From: Diphasiastrum complanatum
Taxonomy: Eukaryota; Streptophyta; Lycopodiopsida; Lycopodiales; Lycopodiaceae
Assembly: GCA_029204225.1 (NCBI GenBank)
Contig: CM055096.1
Location: 60,554,957-60,618,956, forward strand
DNA length: 64,000 nucleotides
Direction of reading: 5' to 3'
A model generated the notes under the pieces. That model made no database searches and was not told the DNA's origin. It saw nothing but the letters and a program-made list of their open reading frames with translations. Positions 59,570 to 64,000 of the stretch are shown here, in pieces; the stretch's first letter is position 1, and each line of letters starts with the position of its first letter. The position numbers and the translations under genes were made by a program.

Positions 59570-60233
59570 GCTCTGCTACTACCATCCATTTTGACAAGGA
59601 GTCAGACGATGGACGTCGTTGGAGAAAAATTATTTTACGTGATGATTCACAAACCGATGGTAAACTAGACCAAAGCCCTAGCTACGGTGGACTGTCTTCA
59701 GTTCGATGTTTCATCACCTGAGCAATCACCAAAGCGAAGGTTGACCGTAGACCCATTTTTTGATGAAGACAATATCTCGATCAAAAGACTAGCACAACCA
59801 GTGAAGAAATCTAAAGAGGGCCATCAAGACTTCGTTTCACTTTTTATGATGATCCTAGAGGCCATCCTACCCCAGGAACCATTGCAAGGAGTTTGCAGTG
59901 AGAGAGAGATAGAAGTTCTTCAGGTGTTCACTCTGGAAGAAAGTCAAGAGTACGAGGATGAGGATTTCCTCCGATATGTGGATCCTGACCGTTTCAAGCT
60001 CGCGCCAAAATCCCAAAGTACTAGAACCACAAAAGCCTCTAGCAAATGAAGATCTCATCGAAACAACAGAGCCCCACAAGGTAACGTTGTAGTAGGCCGA
60101 ATGGATACGATAACCAACGGATCCGTGACTAGTGTTCCAATAACCATTAACGATCTCTTGCAAGAATGCATAGATTGGGACCTAGCTGAGGATGAAGCTC
60201 TTTATAAGCTTGAAATCTCATTATGGGACAATA

Positions 60234-60319
60234 ACCCAACGGGGTTGGCTTAGCTGGTTAGCTTGGCATCCAAAGTTTCTTTGGTCCCAGGTTCGAGCCT
60301 CCCCTTGGAAACCAAGAAG
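60234..60319 (+). mobile_element. tRNA-derived SINE-like insertion (86 bp) with 15-bp TSD
   Basis: It is flanked by the perfect direct repeat CATTATGGGACAATA (60219-60233 and 60320-60334). The insert has an RNA polymerase III box A-like TGGCTTAGCTGG and a box B GGTTCGAGCC about 40 bp apart, as in tRNA-headed plant SINEs such as Au. It is shorter than usual SINEs and lacks an obvious A- or T-rich tail, so a 3'-truncated SINE or a tRNA-related retropseudogene is likely. Confidence 0.85.
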
Positions 60320-61120
60320 CATTATGGGACAATAGCATAAAGATGGTAAAAGATCCGACACCTAATCCACAATCAGAGTCACCAACGAACGCCAAGGGAA
60401 AGGAATCGATCACTTTGGATCCACCTTCTGGAGGCTCTCCAAAAGAAAAAGCTCTCATCACCCTCACAGATCTAGGTATGAAGCCATCCAAGAGTGTTAG
60501 AAAATTTGATCAATCTTTGAAAAGGATGGGAATCGACAATCAGCCAACCACCAGCCCACTCTGAGAACTTAAACCCATGTATAAGGCAAAAACCGCTAAG
60601 TGGAAAACCAAGAGTGATAAACGAGGAATCGAATCCGACCGACCGGGAACTACAAGATAAAATCTGCCAGGATGTTGTAGAAGAACCCAAGCCTACGCAT
60701 GACATACCACAATACTTCAAAGATTACGAGATGGATGAAGTGGTAGTGGGTATGCCCATAGCAAAGAAAGAACCCTTAGAAGAAACCTCCCAAGGAGCCA
60801 ATGTTTATGAAGGTCCTACTTGCATGAAAGAGATAGATCTAGCTGAGCAGGGAGAGGAGAGTTATATGGTATCAGTAGGAGAAGATGTAGAGGGAGAGGA
60901 ACTCGAGGATCTCAAGGCACTTATTCGCAAATACCGCGACTGTCTTGCTTGGAACTACGCTGAGCTGAAGGGCATATCGCTAAATGTTGTGGTTTATACC
61001 ATTCCACTGGTTGATGGTGCAAACCCCGCAATTAGTAGGCCTTATAGGTCCAATCTGCACTATGCCCAGCTGATCCAAGAAGGATAAAAAAAGCTTCTAG
61101 GTGTAGGATTCATCTACGAG

Positions 61121-61555
61121 ATGGAACACATTGATTGGGTATCGCCTATCATGGTAGTACCTAAGAAAAATGGGAAACTTAGAATCTGTGTGGATTACAA
61201 GAAACTGAATGTTGTAACCAACAAGGACCATTTTCCTTTACCATTCATGGAAAGTGTGTTAGAGAGGATAGCCAGAGCAGAAGTTTATAGTTTTCTAGGT
61301 GGGTTAAGTGGCTATAACCAAGTGCAGATAGCCCCAAAAGATCAGCACAAAACTGCATTCTCCACTGAGTGGAGAACATATGCCTACAAAGTGATGTCAT
61401 TTGGATTGTGCAACGCTCCCAACACTTTCCAACGAGTGATGAGTTATGCCTTCAAGGATTTCCTTTGGAAGTTTTTTGAGATTCTGATGGACGACTTGTG
61501 TGTCCACTCCTCTAGAGCCCAACATCTAGCTTGCTTAGAGAAACTGTTCATTTAG
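61121..61555 (+). pseudogene. Gypsy reverse transcriptase
   Basis: VSPIMVVPKKNGKLRICVDYKKLN, FPLPFMESVLERIA, FGLCNAPNTFQRVM and ILMDDLCVHS (family YLDDILV) give the fingers and palm in normal order. The first residue of the catalytic block is replaced (MDD preceded by Leu). Stops separate it from flanking pieces. Confidence 0.88.
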
Positions 61556-62339
61556 TGTCGATTATTCGGCATATCCCTAAACTCGTCCAAATGTCGATTT
61601 CTGGTCACACACGACATAGTGCTAGGCCATGTAGTTTCGAGGCATGGTATCACCAATGACATCGACAAGATCTGCATAATACTTGCTTTGCCTGCGCCAG
61701 GAACTGTACGTGTACATCTTTATGGGCATTGCAATTATTATAGGAGGTTTGTCTTGAATTTCGCTAAGTTGGCCCACTTGATCTACCAGATGACCATCCA
61801 ACTAGAGTGGATAGCTGAAGCCACTGAGGCTTTCCACAAATTCAAGAAGGCCTTAGTTACTGCACCAATCCTTTGACCCCCTATCTAGACCATAGAATTC
61901 CACGTCCATATAGACACCTCTAAGTATGATGTCCACTAGAACTCGTGAGTGATCGCGAAACGCATTTTTTAAACGAGACTATCACTCATCTGCTATCCCC
62001 TTATCTGGTTGTCCATATAAAGAGTACACCCTATTACCCGTGGTGCAATGGACAAGCATAATCTTCAAATAAGATCCTCTGTGGATTCATCACAAAGATG
62101 GTTGAAGCTTCGCGATCATATTGGGAACACAACCGTCATGCAGCTTTATGGGCTTTCAAAATCACACTCAAAGTTAGTACTAGACAAACGCCATTTCAGA
62201 TGGTATATGGACAAGAAACTATAATGCCTGTTGAGTTTGTTGTTCCAAGTCTGAGAGTCGCCATCGCGGAATGACTTAGTTCAGAGGAATCCACCAAGAT
62301 GATATTAGAAAACACACATATGAGATTAGACGGATGATC

Positions 62340-62727
62340 AGTACCATGAGCTCCCACTTTTTGTATATATAGAGCCACATTTGGCCATAATCATGAAGCA
62401 ACACCAATCTTGGTTTTGGAGGCAATTCTTGTCAATCTCATTATTTGTCTTGATTTTTTTTAATAGTTTTGAGTTCCTATCATATTGTACTTTGATTTTA
62501 GGTTGGAGTCCGTACTCTGACAGGTTTTCACACGTGTGAAACCATCAAGTACAATTCCCATTCATTCATGATTGTTCTTGTTAGATTTTCTCATCTAAGT
62601 TTGATCTAGATTGATCTAAATCTTGTGTAGATTGGTAGATCAATTGTATCTAACATTTAGGATCCATTCTTGGTCCAATTTTGCAGTTTTCCACACTCCT
62701 GAATCAAGTACTACTTCTCAAATTGAA
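62340..62727. other. No gene recognised
   Basis: AT-rich DNA between the Gypsy remnant and the minus-strand Copia. Confidence 0.4.
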
Positions 62728-63222
62728 TTAGATGAACAACATAGATACATTACTAACATAAGCTGCTGAATTCCTTGTTACCTTGTCTTCTGCTGTTGTG
62801 GAACATTCTGCTTTGTCTTCGACATAGTTTGAATCTGAAGGTTCGCTTCGATTCTGCTCCTTTTTGTTTCTGGGATTATGATAACAGTCTACTGCTGCAT
62901 GACCCCGTTTATGACAATGAATGCATTCAATCTTTGGATTTAGCCAACACTTTTCTTCTGTGTAACCTGATCTTCTACATTTGTTGCAGATCTTCTTATC
63001 ACCAGAATCCTTCTGTTGTTTTCCAAATTGTTGTTCATTAGTCTTAGACTCATTCTTCTTAGATGACTCCCTCTTAAACTTAGACTTCTTAGAAGATTTA
63101 TTCTTCTGAGTAAGTAGAGCATTTTCTGAATCACCATTGTCGTCATAGCATTCATGAGCTTCTACTTCCTCCTTAACTTTGTCTATTGCCTTTTGAAGTG
63201 TCATTGTCGCATCTTTCGCCAA
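62728..63222 (-). pseudogene. Copia gag C-terminus with two zinc knuckles
   Basis: After a Lys/Ser-rich spacer, the first knuckle is CNKCRRSGYTEEKC (His replaced by Tyr) and the second, CIHCHKRGHAAVDC, is intact. It ends before the protease. Confidence 0.85.
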
Positions 63223-64000
63223 TAAGGTTTGATTTGTGTGGAGTGACCTGGGTAGGGCTCAAAGAAAGTAACTAACCTATTTTTCTTTAGAAATTGAATT
63301 TTTTGCACCAGAATTTTGCAACAGATCTTTAATCTTTTGCACGAATGTGTTTAGGTCTTTGTCGTCCCATTGTAGGTAAGTTAATTGGTCTTCCAAGAAC
63401 GTGATCTAATTACAAGATCGAGTCTCATTCTTAGTTTGCAATTCTTCTCATAAATCCTTTGCGTTCAAAATTGACGTAAGATCTAGCATTATATTGTCAT
63501 GCACTGAAGACGTAATAATTGCTATAGCTTTGTCATTTTTTAAACTCCATTCTCGAAGTTCTTTGCAAGACTAGCTTCCGGCTTCTCCTCAATGGTTCTA
63601 CCCCTTGCCATAGACCTTTGCCCTTCAACAAGAGTGAAGTCTTTAATTTCCAAATCAAGTAGTTTGAATTTTCTGGGTACAAGATTGTAGTGATCTTAGC
63701 TTGAATATTGGTGATCGACGACATCTTTTATTTCTGAATAACCTCCAGATAGCGGCTTACTGATGGATGTATGAAGAATGCTGAGAGGGATGCGAAGATA
63801 CCACTATATCAACTTTAATTCTGTAAGCTCTGATACCACTGTAGGAAAAATAGTAATTATTCTTCCACAGAGAATAAGATTCCAGTTCAAATAAATCAAA
63901 CTAATATCAGTGTCTTCAATCGAGATTGTATCTGATCTATGTACCAATAAAACAGTATTAGTTCTGATTGAATATGTGTGCGAAAATTATATGCGGAAGT
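62728..64000 (-). mobile_element. Copia element (LTR end, primer site, gag with two zinc knuckles), minus strand, cut by window edge
   Basis: The primer-binding site TGGTATCAGAGC lies at 63838-63827 and LTR sequence occupies 63840-64000. Gag starts at the ATG at 63724 (MSSITNIQAKI) and ends with the knuckles near 62.9 kb. Stops and frame changes lie in between. It is the same family as the element at 54.95-57.1 kb. Confidence 0.85.

Larger units (their letters stand above)
59150..62340 (+). mobile_element. Ty3/Gypsy retrotransposon remnant
   Basis: It contains, in order, protease (59195-59560, VDGGSEVNIIFS), spacer, pre-RT region (60614-61087), RT (61121-61555), RT end and RNase H start (61619-61876), and the end of an integrase (about 61980-62310). 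Most of RNase H and integrase is deleted, and no LTR is recognised at either side. A SINE-like insertion lies at 60234-60319. Confidence 0.85.

Noticed and set aside
60240-60310. Functional tRNA gene
   Set aside because: Box A-like and box B motifs are present, but the 15-bp TSD and the lack of a clear cloverleaf acceptor pairing point to a SINE-like insertion.

Overview
This window is nuclear DNA from a land plant. Three host genes have spliceosomal introns with GT..AG borders and plant-type products: a Rab7/RABG3 GTPase, a VQ-motif protein and the chloroplast protein LTD/GDC1. Nearly everything else is decayed plant transposable elements. The very large intron, heavy Copia load and (CT)n/(GA)n tracts would fit a TE-rich seed plant. 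Guessing a species (for example an early-diverging angiosperm) would be inference; the sequence does not prove it.

Layout. 1-19.9 kb (+): one Rab7 gene of seven coding exons. Six introns include one of about 18.1 kb (1013-19123), while the other five are only 104-323 bp. The giant intron holds an old hAT element (3589-8157, near-perfect 8-bp TSD), traces of LTR elements, and a minus-strand LINE (about 9.5-16.5 kb). A second, better-preserved hAT (10928-15954, perfect 8-bp TSD) is inserted in that LINE. 20.4-26.5 kb: Copia pieces in both orientations, then unannotated DNA. 26.5-27.3 kb (-): an intronless VQ-motif protein. 29.4-40.1 kb: a stack of Copia fragments, one bounded by 304-bp direct repeats and one ending in a 1,019-bp 3' LTR with an internal minisatellite. 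40276-40539: a 264-bp hAT-like MITE with a perfect 8-bp TSD. 43.35-44.24 kb (-): the two-exon LTD gene, with a 63-bp GA tract touching its start codon. 46-64 kb: Copia fragments, a five-copy 91-93-bp tandem repeat fused to a Copia gag, a 540-bp fold-back element, and a decayed Gypsy element carrying an 86-bp tRNA-derived (SINE-like) insertion with a 15-bp TSD. At the right edge is a second member of a double-zinc-knuckle Copia family.

How the pieces relate. The three host genes act in unrelated processes (late endosome/vacuole trafficking, WRKY-linked transcription, light-harvesting protein import) and are only neighbours. The window mainly records transposon history. Nested insertions can be ordered from target-site duplications, and at least four elements of different classes have lost the middle of their coding region. 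I found no CRISPR array, operon, functional tRNA or rRNA gene, and no convincing new multi-gene system. The most informative signals are the nested hAT-in-LINE, the MITE, the SINE-like insertion, the fold-back element and the direct-repeat-bounded Copia fragment.
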